Assembly (NCBI GenBank): GCA_036269135.1
Contig: DATASQ010000057.1
Location: 1 to 64,000 of the forward strand
Direction of reading: 5' to 3'
Source of the DNA: Palsa-343 sp036269135
GTDB lineage: Bacteria > Acidobacteriota > Terriglobia > Terriglobales > Acidobacteriaceae
Length of the DNA: 64,000 nt
Shown: positions 23,229 to 32,524 of the stretch, piece by piece
Layout of the letters: each line of letters starts with the position of its first letter
How positions within the stretch are numbered: the first letter of the stretch is position 1
Translations under genes and position numbers: made by a program
Notes under the pieces: model-generated
What the model saw: the letters and a program-made list of their open reading frames with translations, nothing else
Told to the model about the DNA's origin: nothing
Databases searched by the model: none

Positions 23229-25499
23229 ATGAGCCGCGCTGTGCTGGCTGCCGGCGAGCCGCCCGTCGAGTGGACCCTGCTCGATCTCGGCTCCGTGCTG
23301 TGGCGGCGGCGTCTCTGGATCATCGGGAGCCTGGCCTTCTTCTGTGCCCTCGCGCTGCTGGACTGGGCGCTGGCCACTCCGCGTTACCGCGCCACGGCCG
23401 TGCTGGAAATTCAGAAGGAGTCTCACGGCGCATTTGGACTGGAGAACAGCACTACCGATCGCTCCACGACCGCGGTCAGTGACTCTTTCGACGACAACCT
23501 GACGCTGCAGACGGAAGTCGGGATCCTGCAGTCGGACGCTCTGACCCTGGACGTCATCCGCCGTACCGGGCTCGAAGCCACGCCCGACTACTTTGGCCGG
23601 CGGCCGGGCGGCGTGGCGTTCCTGCAGCCTTTTGTCTTCTGGCGCAGGGCGCTCGAACCGCTTTCCACGCCGCTGGCGGATGCGCCGAATCGGCGGTACG
23701 TCGCCCTGAAGATCTTCGCCGCCCATTGCAAAATTGCACCGGAAGCCGGGACGCGCCTGATCACCCTCAGCTACTCCGATCCGGATCCGGCCCGGGCCGC
23801 GCGCGTCGTCCAGTCGCTGATGCAGGCGCTCGCCGATTACAGCTTCCAGTCCAGCTCTTCCGCCGCCGCTCAATCCGCGTCCTGGCTTTCGGCCCAGCTG
23901 GACGCGCTGAAACGGCAAACCGAGACCCTGGACGGACGGGCCGCCGCTCTGGACCGCGCCTCCGGCGATTACGGCGACGACTCTTCGCACAATCCTGTGC
24001 TCGCCCGCCTCGATTCTCTGAACAGCGCGCTCTCGACGGCGGAATCCAATCGCATTGTGCGGGAGGCCATCTGGCGGGCGGCGCAAAGCGGGAACGCCGA
24101 AGCGCTCTCCGGACTGGGCGGGAATCCGGCGGCGGGCGCGAATACGCAGAACTCCTTCGCGCTGCTGCAGTCGCTGCGCGCGCAGGAAGCGCAGGCCCAG
24201 GGGCAGCTCGCCGAGTCGGGCAAGCGGTATGGGGCGAACTGGCCGGCCGTGGCCGAGCAGCGGGCCCGCCTGGAAACCCTGGAGAAATCCATTCAGGATG
24301 AGGTCCACCGCCTGGGGGACCGCGCCCACACCGATTACAACGTCGCCGTTCAGGCCGAGAACACCGCCCGTGACGCTTTCATCCAGCAAAAGGATCTGGC
24401 TTCCCGGCTCACCGGCGATGCGGTGGCTCTGCGCCTGGCGCGCGAAGAGGCCGACCAAAGCCGCGCCCTGTACGCCAGCCTGCAGACACGCCTGGAGCAA
24501 ACCGGCGTCCTCGAAGGCCTCCACTCCGGCAATTTTGCGGTTGTCAGCCCCGCTCTCGTCCCGCCACCGGACCACCCCACCAGCCCCAACCTGCCGTTGC
24601 TGGCCGCGCTGGCCATCGTCGCCGGACTTGCCGTGGGCAGCGCCGCCGCCATCGCGCGCGAACTCACGGACAATACCATTCACACCGCAGCCGATCTCGA
24701 AGCGCTCCTCGACACAACCGTCTTTGCCACCGTTCCCTGCGTGTTCGAAGGCCGGGCCTGGTATCGCCGCTTCCTCCCTGCTCCCGCCCCGGGGACCCTG
24801 GCGCTGGAGGCCGCGGCTGGCTCCGACTGCGCGCTGCCCGCTCCGCCATCTGCGTTGGCCGAGGCGCTCCACCGCCTGCGCGCCGCGTTACTCCTCTCCC
24901 ACAGCGGCCGCGCCCCGCAGATCATCACCGTCGCCGCCGCGGCCACGGACGGGACCGCCGCTTCGCGCTCGCCAGGCCGGTTCATCGAAGAGAAAACTCC
25001 CTCGTTCGCTCTCAGCCTGGCTGCGGTGCTCGCGCAATACGGCTCGCCGGTGCTCTACATCGACGCCGATCTGCGCTCGGCGCCGGCCGCCGGGGTCTTG
25101 CCCGTGGCGCCGGGCCTGAGCGATCTGCTCGCCAGCGATCGGCCGCCCGCGTTTGCGAGTCCCCCCACAGCTCCCTCTTTGCTCTCCGTTCTTACTTCCG
25201 GCGCTCGTCCGCCGTGTCCCGCCGAACTCATCGCCTCATCGCGCATGCGGCAGCTGCTCTCGCAATGCCGGGAGGATTTCAGCTTCATCGTCGTGCAGAG
25301 TCCGCCTGCGCAATTTGCCGACGCGCTGGTCCTCGCGCAGCTATCCGATGCCGTGCTCGTCTCCGCCCGCGCCGGTGCAACCCGCAAAGAGCCGTTCCTC
25401 GCGCTGCACGACACCCTCAGCCGCCAGGTCCCCGACCATGCCGTCCTTGGCGTCGTTCTCGAGACCGCTTCCCATGGATTTCCCTATGCGCATGCCTGA
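23229..25499 (+). CDS. Wzz/BY-kinase-like polysaccharide co-polymerase with degenerate P-loop
   Basis: 756 residues of the Wzc class in the inner membrane. A Wzz domain starts the protein: TM1 near residues 33-50 (LWIIGSLAFFCALALLDWAL), and the second TM near 455-475 after a long periplasmic coiled coil. The cytoplasmic C-terminus resembles bacterial tyrosine kinases: Walker A' VLYIDADLR (about 604-612) is present, and FSFIVVQSPPAQFADALVLA stands where the Walker B region lies. The Walker A that should be GEGKST is replaced by IEEKTPSF after a 15-residue insert, and no C-terminal tyrosine cluster exists. It may therefore control chain length without kinase activity. It opens the assembly operon and overlaps wza by 26 bp. 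Confidence 0.83.
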   Translation: MSRAVLAAGEPPVEWTLLDLGSVLWRRRLWIIGSLAFFCALALLDWALATPRYRATAVLEIQKESHGAFGLENSTTDRSTTAVSDSFDDNLTLQTEVGILQSDALTLDVIRRTGLEATPDYFGRRPGGVAFLQPFVFWRRALEPLSTPLADAPNRRYVALKIFAAHCKIAPEAGTRLITLSYSDPDPARAARVVQSLMQALADYSFQSSSSAAAQSASWLSAQLDALKRQTETLDGRAAALDRASGDYGDDSSHNPVLARLDSLNSALSTAESNRIVREAIWRAAQSGNAEALSGLGGNPAAGANTQNSFALLQSLRAQEAQAQGQLAESGKRYGANWPAVAEQRARLETLEKSIQDEVHRLGDRAHTDYNVAVQAENTARDAFIQQKDLASRLTGDAVALRLAREEADQSRALYASLQTRLEQTGVLEGLHSGNFAVVSPALVPPPDHPTSPNLPLLAALAIVAGLAVGSAAAIARELTDNTIHTAADLEALLDTTVFATVPCVFEGRAWYRRFLPAPAPGTLALEAAAGSDCALPAPPSALAEALHRLRAALLLSHSGRAPQIITVAAAATDGTAASRSPGRFIEEKTPSFALSLAAVLAQYGSPVLYIDADLRSAPAAGVLPVAPGLSDLLASDRPPAFASPPTAPSLLSVLTSGARPPCPAELIASSRMRQLLSQCREDFSFIVVQSPPAQFADALVLAQLSDAVLVSARAGATRKEPFLALHDTLSRQVPDHAVLGVVLETASHGFPYAHA

Positions 25500-26532
25500 T
25501 TGTGCCCGCACCGTTGCTCTGGTCATGATCCTGACTGCGGCTCTGCTCGCCGCTCCTGTCACCGTGTCCGCACAGACGGACGCGGGACCCTCCGCCGGCT
25601 CAGCTGCCAATCTTCCCGCCGCTCCGGCTGCCGCCCTGCCGCCCTCCGCCCTTCCATCCGCGCCCGCCGTCGCCGAGGCCCCAACGACGGCTCCCGCCGC
25701 GGCTCCCGAATCTCTCCTCATCGGTCCCGGCGACCTGCTCCAGATCACCGTCCTGCGGGAATCGGAACTCGACCAGAAGGTGCGCGTTCTCGACTCCGGA
25801 GCAATCTCACTCGAACTCGCCGGCAACGTTGCCGTTCAGGGGCTTACGCCCGCCGAAGCCGCCGCCCGCATCGAAGCCAGGTATCGCGACGGCAAGTTCC
25901 TCCTCCACCCGGAGGTCTCGGTTCTGGTCGAGGAATACGCCACGCAAACCGTCACCGTGCTGGGCCAGGTGGCGCATCCCGGCACCGTGCGGCTCACGGC
26001 GCCGCGCACTCTTATCGACGTGCTGTCGCTCGCCGGCGGCCTCGACGAATTTGCCGACCGGCACATCGTGGTCGAGCGCAAGGCTCGCGACGGCCAACCC
26101 GCCGAGCGCATCCGCGCCTACCTGCCCAATCGCGCCGACGATGCTCTCAATGCCGACATCCTCGTTCATCCCGGCGATACGGTGATCGTCCCCAAAGCGG
26201 GCATTGTTTACGTGCTCGGCGATGTCGCCCATCCCGGCGGCTACGTCATGCAGAACGACTCAAAGCTGACGGTGCTGCAGGCGATCGCCCTCGCCGCCGG
26301 CACCTCGAAGACGGCCAGCGAACGGAAAGCACGGCTGGTGCGCACCATCGATGGCCGGCCGCTCTCGATCGAGCTGCCCCTGCATGACATGGAGCGGGGG
26401 CGGGAGCCCGACGTGCCGCTCCAGGCCAACGACATCGTGTATGTTCCGTTCAGCGTGCTGCGCAACCTGTCGCTGGGCCTCGCCAACATCACCGCCGCGG
26501 CCAGCTCGGCGCTCATCTACGCCACGCAATGA
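25474..26532 (+). CDS. Polysaccharide export outer-membrane protein (Wza-like)
   Basis: 352 residues. A signal peptide (RTVALVMILTAALLAAPVTVSA, residues about 11-32) leads to a Pro/Ala-rich linker. The poly-export domain follows (LLIGPGDLLQITVLRESELD and GAISLELAGNVAVQGLTPAEA). Two SLBB domains begin at TVTVLGQVAHPGTVRL and IVYVLGDVAHPGGYVM. The protein should form the ring through which the chain leaves the periplasm. There is no lipobox Cys, unlike E. coli Wza. The ATG at 25474 lies inside the preceding gene; later in-frame ATGs (25486, 25492) are equally plausible. It overlaps the next gene by ATGA. Confidence 0.87.
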   Translation: MDFPMRMPDCARTVALVMILTAALLAAPVTVSAQTDAGPSAGSAANLPAAPAAALPPSALPSAPAVAEAPTTAPAAAPESLLIGPGDLLQITVLRESELDQKVRVLDSGAISLELAGNVAVQGLTPAEAAARIEARYRDGKFLLHPEVSVLVEEYATQTVTVLGQVAHPGTVRLTAPRTLIDVLSLAGGLDEFADRHIVVERKARDGQPAERIRAYLPNRADDALNADILVHPGDTVIVPKAGIVYVLGDVAHPGGYVMQNDSKLTVLQAIALAAGTSKTASERKARLVRTIDGRPLSIELPLHDMERGREPDVPLQANDIVYVPFSVLRNLSLGLANITAAASSALIYATQ

Positions 26533-27893
26533 GCCTCCTGACTCGTCACCGGCGGCTTTCGCTGCGCGACCTGGCTCTGCCGCCGCTGGAAGACCTCGCC
26601 TGCGCCGCGCTCTTCGCGTTTTTCGCCATGCAGGGGTCGATTCCGGGAATCGCACCCGCCCAGGCCCTGGAAATGACGGCGACCGCGCCATCCGGCCTGA
26701 CCACCGTCGGCGGCATTGCCGCGCAGGCCGTCGCCAACGGGTTGATCCTCTTCCTGCTCCTGCGCCGGCCCCGGCTCATCCTCGATCGCATCGCCGCTGT
26801 CCCCTGGCTTGCTCTGCTGGCGGCGCTGGCCATCGCATCGAGCCTATGGTCGATCGATCCCCTGCTGACCCTCCGCCGCTCCATCCCCTTCGCTCTCGCC
26901 GGACTCTTTGCGATTTACTTTGCGGCTCGATTTTCTCCGCCTCGACAGCTGGCGATTCTCCGCGTCGCCATGCTCCTTCTCGCCTTGGGCACGGTGGCCG
27001 TCGTCCTGCTCGCACCCTCCATCGGCCTCGACCACTCGCCCGGTCACACGGCTGACTGGCAAGGGGTCTTTACCCAGAAGAACGCTTGCGGACGCATGAT
27101 GGTCCTCGCCAGCGCCGTCATCCTTTTTGGCGGACGCTTCACGTTGACCCGGCTCGCCAGCCTGGCTCTCTTCACCGTTGTGCTCATCGGGAGCGGCTCT
27201 CGCGGCGCCTGGATTATTGCAGCCGCGCTGCTCCTTCTCTGGCTTGCCGTTCGCGTCGGCCGTCGCTCCAGTCCGCGGGTCCGCACGGTTCTGGCCGTCG
27301 CTGCGCCGGCCGCGGGGTCCGGTCTCGCCGCCCTGACTCTGTTCGAAGCCACGAACCTCGCCGCCCTCTTCGGCCGCGATGCCACGCTCTCCGGACGCAC
27401 GGCCATCTGGGCGCAGGTGGGCCGCGCGATTGCCCTGCATCCCTGGCTTGGATATGGATATGACGCCTTCTGGCACGGCCTGCAGGGACCGTCTCTGCAG
27501 ATCTCCGCGGCCGTGCACTTTGTCGTCGTCCATGCCCACAATGGCTTTCTTGAGATCGCACTGGAACTCGGCGCCGCGGGGCTGGTCCTCTTCCTGCTCA
27601 CCGGGGCCAGGGCCGCGCGCCAGCTGTGGTTTCTGTGGATCCGCGGACCCGTCGACCCCATCGCTTTCCCTTTGGCCGTCCTCTTTCTCATCGTCCTCTG
27701 CGACCTCGACGAAAATACCCTTCTCCTCTACAACGGCCTTTTCTGGATTCTGACCGTGGCGGCGCTGGTCACCCTCGATTCCGCCTTTCGTGACCAGCAT
27801 CACACCCCGGCCGCCGATCCCCATGCAATCCTGAGCCTGGAGCGGCGCCCCCCGAGGAGATTCGCCGGTGCGGCCGCTCGGGAAAATCCGTGA
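26529..27893 (+). CDS. O-antigen polymerase/ligase family membrane protein (Wzy/WaaL-like)
   Basis: 454 residues with about eleven hydrophobic segments. The Wzy_C-type periplasmic region has TLSGRTAIWAQVGRAI, HPWLGYGYDAFW and VHAHNGFLEIALELGAAGL, where a His and Glu are typical of the family; GSGSRGAWIIAAALLLLWL precedes it. It probably polymerises repeat units or ligates the finished chain; the two functions cannot be separated by sequence alone. It overlaps wza by ATGA and the GT4 gene by GTGA. The position between Wza and a glycosyltransferase and flippase favours the polymerase role. Confidence 0.82.
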   Translation: MSLLTRHRRLSLRDLALPPLEDLACAALFAFFAMQGSIPGIAPAQALEMTATAPSGLTTVGGIAAQAVANGLILFLLLRRPRLILDRIAAVPWLALLAALAIASSLWSIDPLLTLRRSIPFALAGLFAIYFAARFSPPRQLAILRVAMLLLALGTVAVVLLAPSIGLDHSPGHTADWQGVFTQKNACGRMMVLASAVILFGGRFTLTRLASLALFTVVLIGSGSRGAWIIAAALLLLWLAVRVGRRSSPRVRTVLAVAAPAAGSGLAALTLFEATNLAALFGRDATLSGRTAIWAQVGRAIALHPWLGYGYDAFWHGLQGPSLQISAAVHFVVVHAHNGFLEIALELGAAGLVLFLLTGARAARQLWFLWIRGPVDPIAFPLAVLFLIVLCDLDENTLLLYNGLFWILTVAALVTLDSAFRDQHHTPAADPHAILSLERRPPRRFAGAAARENP

Positions 27894-29026
27894 ATCCCAC
27901 TGTTCTCATTTATCGATCCGAACTGCTCCCGCCTTCGGAGACCTTTGTCGCCGCCCAGGCACACGCCCTGCGCCGCTTTTCTCCGTGCTTTGCCGGATTG
28001 CGCAGCGTGCCGGCGGGCCTGCCCGTCGATCCCTGCGAATCCGCGCTGCTCACCGGGAGCGATACGCCCGCCGACAAGCTGCGCCGCCGGTTTTTTCTGG
28101 CAACGGGCATTGCGCCGAGCTTCGTGCGCACCCTCGAGCGCTTCCACCCGGTCCTCCTCCATGCGCATTTCGCTCTCGACGGAGCCGCCGCTCTTCCCCT
28201 TCAAAAGCAACTCCGTGTGCCCCTCCTGGTCACGCTGCACGGCTACGACGCGACGACTACCGACGCTGCCCTGCGCACCACCATCGCCGGCCGCGTCTAT
28301 CTGCACCGGCGTCAGGAACTGCGCGAGCGGGCGCGCATCTTCATCTGCGTTTCGGAACACATCCACCAGCAGGCCCTGGAGCGCGGCGTGCCCGAGAGCA
28401 AGATCCGCACCATCCCCATCGGGGTGGACCTGAACCTGTTCGTGCCCGATCCGTTTCGATCCCGCTCCCGCGATCCTATCGTGCTGTTTGTCGGCCGCCT
28501 GGTGGAAAAGAAAGGATGCGAGTACCTCATCCGTGCGATGGCACAGGTCGAAGCCGGTCATCCGACCGCCAGACTGCTCATCATCGGCGATGGACCGCTG
28601 CTCGATCCTCTCCGCGAGCAGGCGCGCGCGGCGCTCCGCAACTGCACCTTTCTCGGATCGCAGCCTTCCAGCGTGGTGCGCGACCTGATGTATCGCGCCA
28701 GCCTGATCGCCGCGCCCAGCATCGTCGCATCCAACGGCGATACCGAAGGTCTGCCCATTACTCTGTGCGAGGCCCAGGCCATCGGACTGCCCATCGTCGC
28801 CTTCCAGGGCCCGGGCGTGGCGGAAGCGGTTGTCGAAAACGAAACTGCTCTGCTGGTGCCTTCGCGCAGCGAAGCGGCGCTGGCCGAAGCCATCTCCACT
28901 CTGCTCGGCGATGCCGATCTCACCGCGCGTTTCGCCGCCGCCGGGCGCCGCCGCGCCGAGGCTCTCTTTAGCCTCGAAAGGCAAACCGCCCGCCTCGAAG
29001 ATCTCTACACAGAAACTCTGGGCTGA
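27890..29026 (+). CDS. Family 4 glycosyltransferase (GT-B)
   Basis: 378 residues. The N-terminal half carries PSETFVAAQAHALRRF and HAHFALDGAAALPL. The C-terminal donor domain has IRTIPIGVDLNLF, VLFVGRLVEKKGCEYLIRAM and the EX7E-type motif TEGLPITLCEAQAIGLPIVAF. It is a retaining enzyme that probably transfers a nucleotide sugar onto the lipid-linked oligosaccharide. GTG 27890 overlaps the preceding stop (GTGA), and its TGA overlaps the flippase ATG. It resembles colanic-acid-type glycosyltransferases such as WcaL-like enzymes in length and motifs. Confidence 0.88.
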   Translation: MNPTVLIYRSELLPPSETFVAAQAHALRRFSPCFAGLRSVPAGLPVDPCESALLTGSDTPADKLRRRFFLATGIAPSFVRTLERFHPVLLHAHFALDGAAALPLQKQLRVPLLVTLHGYDATTTDAALRTTIAGRVYLHRRQELRERARIFICVSEHIHQQALERGVPESKIRTIPIGVDLNLFVPDPFRSRSRDPIVLFVGRLVEKKGCEYLIRAMAQVEAGHPTARLLIIGDGPLLDPLREQARAALRNCTFLGSQPSSVVRDLMYRASLIAAPSIVASNGDTEGLPITLCEAQAIGLPIVAFQGPGVAEAVVENETALLVPSRSEAALAEAISTLLGDADLTARFAAAGRRRAEALFSLERQTARLEDLYTETLG

Positions 29027-30309
29027 TGCCGCCGCCGGAAGAAGAGCCGCTCCTGCACGGGTCGCTCTGGATGATCTCCGGCCAGGGCGTGGCCATGGCG
29101 GCGCAGGTCGTCTATTTCATTCTCATTGGGCGCGCCCTGGGCAGCCGCGAGTACGGCGCCTTTGTCGGCGTCGCGGCGCTGGTCGCCTCGCTCAGCCAGT
29201 TCAGCTCGCTCGGCATGGAGATGATTCTGGTTCGCAACGTCAGCCGCGATCGCGGCAGCTTCTCGCGCACCTGGGGCCAGGCGCTGCTGTTCACCTCGGC
29301 AGGATTCGTGGTGCTCCTCGCCGTCGCCATGCTGGTCGCGCGCTTCACCCTGCGCCCGGAGCTGCGTCCGCTCGTGCCCTGGATCGCTCTGGCCGATGGA
29401 CTGCTGGGCAAAGTCGTTCAGCTCGCCGCCCGGGCGTTCCAGGGAGCCGGACGCCTTGGCTGGACCGCGCGCCTCACGGCCCTCACTTCCATCGGCCGCG
29501 TTCTTACCGCCGCCGGCTTGTGGATGTTCGCGCGCGCCTGGCGCCTGCGGCCCACGGCGCTGTTGTGGGCTCACCTGTACTGGATCGCGACGCTGGCGGT
29601 CGCTCTGTTCGCGGTCATCCTGGCCACACTGCGCCTGGGCCGCCCTCGCTTCGCCAGGATTCGCCGCGCCGATGTCAGCGAGGGCTTCAGCTTCTCTGTG
29701 TCCAGCAGCTCCATCTCCGTCTACAACGACATCGACAAGACCTTCCTGGTCAGTCTGGGCGAAACCCAGGCCGCCGGCATCTACTCCGCGGCGTATCGCG
29801 TGGTGGATGCGGCCAGCGCACCGATTTATGCGGTCTATGCGGCAGCCGCTCCCCGCTTCTTTCGGGAAGGCGCGCACAGCGTCCGCTCGGCTCGTGCTTT
29901 TGCGCGGACGACGCTGCTGCGCACGCTGCCGCTTGCCCTTGCCGCCACCGTATTGCTGGCGATGGCCGCGCCGCTGCTGCCCATCCTCTTCGGCCCGTCT
30001 TTTCGCGACTCCGTGCACGCGCTTCGCTGGCTTTGCCTGCTCCCCGTGCTGCGCGCGCTGCACTACTCCTGGGGATCGGCCATCACCGGCTCCGCTTCGC
30101 AATGGAACCGCACGGCGACCCAGTTCGGCGCTGCGGCCCTGAATTTGTGCCTGAACTGGATACTGATTCCGCGCTGGTCCTGGCAGGGAGCCGCTTTGGC
30201 CAGCCTGCTGACCGACGCCGCCCTCGCCGCCGCCAGCTATGGCGTGCTGGCGAGGCTCTCCCGGCGCGAAGAAAGAGTCGCTGCCGGGGCGGTCGTCGCC
30301 TGCGATTGA
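29026..30309 (+). CDS. Oligosaccharide flippase (Wzx/MATE-like)
   Basis: 427 residues with about twelve hydrophobic segments. The start LHGSLWMISGQGVAMAAQVVYFILIGRALGS and YGAFVGVAALVASLSQFSSLGME are typical for polysaccharide-biosynthesis flippases of the Wzx/RfbX type. SISVYNDIDKTFLVSLGE is the conserved mid-protein charged stretch. It should move undecaprenyl-diphosphate-linked oligosaccharides across the inner membrane. It is the last gene of the 23.2-30.3 kb coupled operon (TGATG overlap with the GT4 gene) and faces the convergent oligopeptidase gene 25 bp away. Confidence 0.87.
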   Translation: MPPPEEEPLLHGSLWMISGQGVAMAAQVVYFILIGRALGSREYGAFVGVAALVASLSQFSSLGMEMILVRNVSRDRGSFSRTWGQALLFTSAGFVVLLAVAMLVARFTLRPELRPLVPWIALADGLLGKVVQLAARAFQGAGRLGWTARLTALTSIGRVLTAAGLWMFARAWRLRPTALLWAHLYWIATLAVALFAVILATLRLGRPRFARIRRADVSEGFSFSVSSSSISVYNDIDKTFLVSLGETQAAGIYSAAYRVVDAASAPIYAVYAAAAPRFFREGAHSVRSARAFARTTLLRTLPLALAATVLLAMAAPLLPILFGPSFRDSVHALRWLCLLPVLRALHYSWGSAITGSASQWNRTATQFGAAALNLCLNWILIPRWSWQGAALASLLTDAALAAASYGVLARLSRREERVAAGAVVACD

Positions 30310-30334
30310 TCTGCGTTGGACTGCGACGCCGGCC

Positions 30335-32437
30335 CTAAGCCCGAACCCCCAGTTCGCGCAGGAGAAACACGTAGTCCAGCGCGATCTCTTTCAGGTAGTC
30401 ATAGCGTCCCGATGAGCCGCCGTGCCCGGCGCTCAGGTTGGTATGCAGCACCAGGACGCGGGGGCCGGTGCGCAGCGTTCGCATCTTCGCGACATATTTT
30501 GCCGGCTCCCAGTACATCACCTGGCTGTCGTGCAGCGAGGTCTTCACCAGCATGGCCGGATAGGCCTTCGCTTCCAGCTTGTCATAGGGCGAGTAGCTCA
30601 GCATGTACTCGAAGGCGGCTTTCTGATGCGGATCGCCCCACTCCTCGTACTCGGGAACCGTGAGCGGCAGGCTGGGATCGAGCATGGTGTTCATCACATC
30701 GACGAAGGGAACGTGCGCAATGATCAGGCGATAGAGATCGGGCCGCAGGTTCGCGATCGCGCCCATCAGCAGGCCGCCGGCACTGCCGCCCTCCGCGGCC
30801 ACACGCTCCGGTGCGCCATAGCCCTGCGCCACCAGATGCTCCGTCACCGCGATGAAATCGGTGAAGGTATTCCGCTTCTGCATCAGCCGTCCGGCATCGT
30901 GCCACGCCTTACCCATGTCGCCGCCGCCGCGCACATGCGCGTACGCCAGCACCAGGCCGCGATCCAGCAGGCTCAGCCGACTGCTGTTGAAGCCTGTGGG
31001 CAGCGAATAGCCATACGCGCCGTAGCCATACACCCACAGCGGATTTTTTTCCGGTTCACGCTTGTCCTTCCGCCAAACCAGAGACACCGGAATCTCCACT
31101 CCATCCGGCGCCTTCGCAAAAATCCGCTCTGACGCATACTGCTCCCGATCGAAGCCGCCCGGGACCTCCATCTGCTTCAGCAGTTTCGACTCGCCGGTGC
31201 GCACGTCATACTCAAAAACGGATGCCGGGGTCACCAGCGACTGGTAGGCGTAGCGGTACTTCGCCGTGTCGTAGACGCGATTCGCGTGCGGATGCGTGCT
31301 GTACACCGGCTCCGGAAACGTAATCTCCCGGCCCTCCTCCATCCGCGGCCCCTTATCGACAAAGGGGCGCACGCGGAGGTGCTGCAGCCCGGCGCGCCGC
31401 TCCCACACGATCGCGTGGCCGGCAAACAAATCCACTTCCTCCAGCATGGCTTCCGGCCGCTCGGGGATCAGTTCGGTCCAGTGCTCGTGCCCGGGAGACT
31501 CCAGCGGCGCCGTCACCAGCCGGAAATTCCGCCCCGTGTCATTCACGCGAAGATACATCTGCCCGTTGCGATGATCGGCGTAGTACTCGATCTCGTCCCG
31601 ACGCGGCTCGATCAGCCGCCATTCGCCCAGGGGATCGTCCGCCGCCAGCAGCCACTCTTCGGTCGTCGTGTGGCTGGCACTTTCGAGAACCAGATACAGA
31701 TCGTCGCGCGTCCGGCCCACGCCGATGTTGAAGCGCTCGTCCTTCTCCTCATAAACCAGCACATCGTCGGTGTGCGGCGTGCCCAGCACGTGGCGGAAGA
31801 GCTGAAACTGCCGCTTCTGCTCCTCGTCTTCCACTGTGTAGAGCAGCGTTCGATTGTCGGCCGCCCAAACCACCGATCCCACCCGCTCCACTTTCTCGTT
31901 CAGCACCGCGCCTGTGCGCAGATCCTTGACATACATCGTGTACTGCCGGAAGCCTTTGTTGTCGCACGAGTACAACAGCAGATTCTCGTCGTCGGAAACC
32001 ACCATGGTGCCCAGCGCCAGGAAGCTCTCGTTCTCCGCGAGCCGGTTTACATCCAGCAGGATCTCCTCGTCTCCCGTCGGCGCTTCCGCGGTCCCGCGCT
32101 TGCGGCAAAAGATTTCGTACTGCTGGCCCTGCTCGGTTCGCGAGTAGTACCAGTGCCGCCGGTCGCGGAACGGAACGGAAATGTCCGTCTCCTTAATGTG
32201 GCTCAGCATCTCCTCGTAGAGCTGCTTCTGGAGGTCTTCCGTGCCCGCCATCACTGCGCCGCAGTACGCGTTCTCCGCCTCCAGATACGCCAGCACCTCG
32301 GGATTCTCCTTCTCCCGAAGCCACGCGTAATCGTCTGTCAGCGTGTGCCCGTGCACCGTTCTTTCCGTGTGCCGCTGCGCCGCCACGGGCGGTTGCGCCT
32401 TCATTGTGTCCGTGCTCATCTCGCTGTCTCGATTCAC
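30335..32437 (-). CDS. ptrB: Oligopeptidase B-like serine peptidase (S9A)
   Basis: About 700 residues. The beta-propeller half runs to about residue 420, for example HGHTLTDDYAWLREKENPEVL near the start and VGSVVWAADNRTLLYTVEDEEQ. The alpha/beta-hydrolase half has the nucleophile motif AEGGSAGGLLMGA, the Asp in YPAMLVKTSLHDSQVMYWEP, and the His in LSAGHGGSSGRYD. The family cleaves short peptides after Arg/Lys. GTG 32437 is chosen because AGGAG lies 5 nt upstream; the longer frame to 32488 would run through the terminator hairpin of the upstream gene. Confidence 0.9.
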   Translation of the reverse strand: MNRDSEMSTDTMKAQPPVAAQRHTERTVHGHTLTDDYAWLREKENPEVLAYLEAENAYCGAVMAGTEDLQKQLYEEMLSHIKETDISVPFRDRRHWYYSRTEQGQQYEIFCRKRGTAEAPTGDEEILLDVNRLAENESFLALGTMVVSDDENLLLYSCDNKGFRQYTMYVKDLRTGAVLNEKVERVGSVVWAADNRTLLYTVEDEEQKRQFQLFRHVLGTPHTDDVLVYEEKDERFNIGVGRTRDDLYLVLESASHTTTEEWLLAADDPLGEWRLIEPRRDEIEYYADHRNGQMYLRVNDTGRNFRLVTAPLESPGHEHWTELIPERPEAMLEEVDLFAGHAIVWERRAGLQHLRVRPFVDKGPRMEEGREITFPEPVYSTHPHANRVYDTAKYRYAYQSLVTPASVFEYDVRTGESKLLKQMEVPGGFDREQYASERIFAKAPDGVEIPVSLVWRKDKREPEKNPLWVYGYGAYGYSLPTGFNSSRLSLLDRGLVLAYAHVRGGGDMGKAWHDAGRLMQKRNTFTDFIAVTEHLVAQGYGAPERVAAEGGSAGGLLMGAIANLRPDLYRLIIAHVPFVDVMNTMLDPSLPLTVPEYEEWGDPHQKAAFEYMLSYSPYDKLEAKAYPAMLVKTSLHDSQVMYWEPAKYVAKMRTLRTGPRVLVLHTNLSAGHGGSSGRYDYLKEIALDYVFLLRELGVRA

Positions 32438-32453
32438 TGATTCTCCTGTCACG

Positions 32454-32482
32454 AAAAAAGAAGCCTGCACCGCGTGCAGGCT
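32454..32482 (-). terminator. Rho-independent terminator of the DsbA-like gene
   Basis: On the minus strand, AGCCTGCAC, loop GCG, GTGCAGGCT, then TCTTTTTT. It lies between the DsbA-like stop (32525) and the oligopeptidase start (32437), so the two genes are separate transcripts. Confidence 0.75.
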
Positions 32483-32524
32483 CCCCATAATCTTCTAAAA
32501 ACCTGACTCGTGGCCGCGGCCCTT

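Noticed and set aside
22089..24872. 927-codon ORF on the minus strand across hddA and the Wzc-like gene
   Set aside because: Shadow of GC-rich plus-strand genes; no family similarity, and the plus-strand genes have clear motifs.
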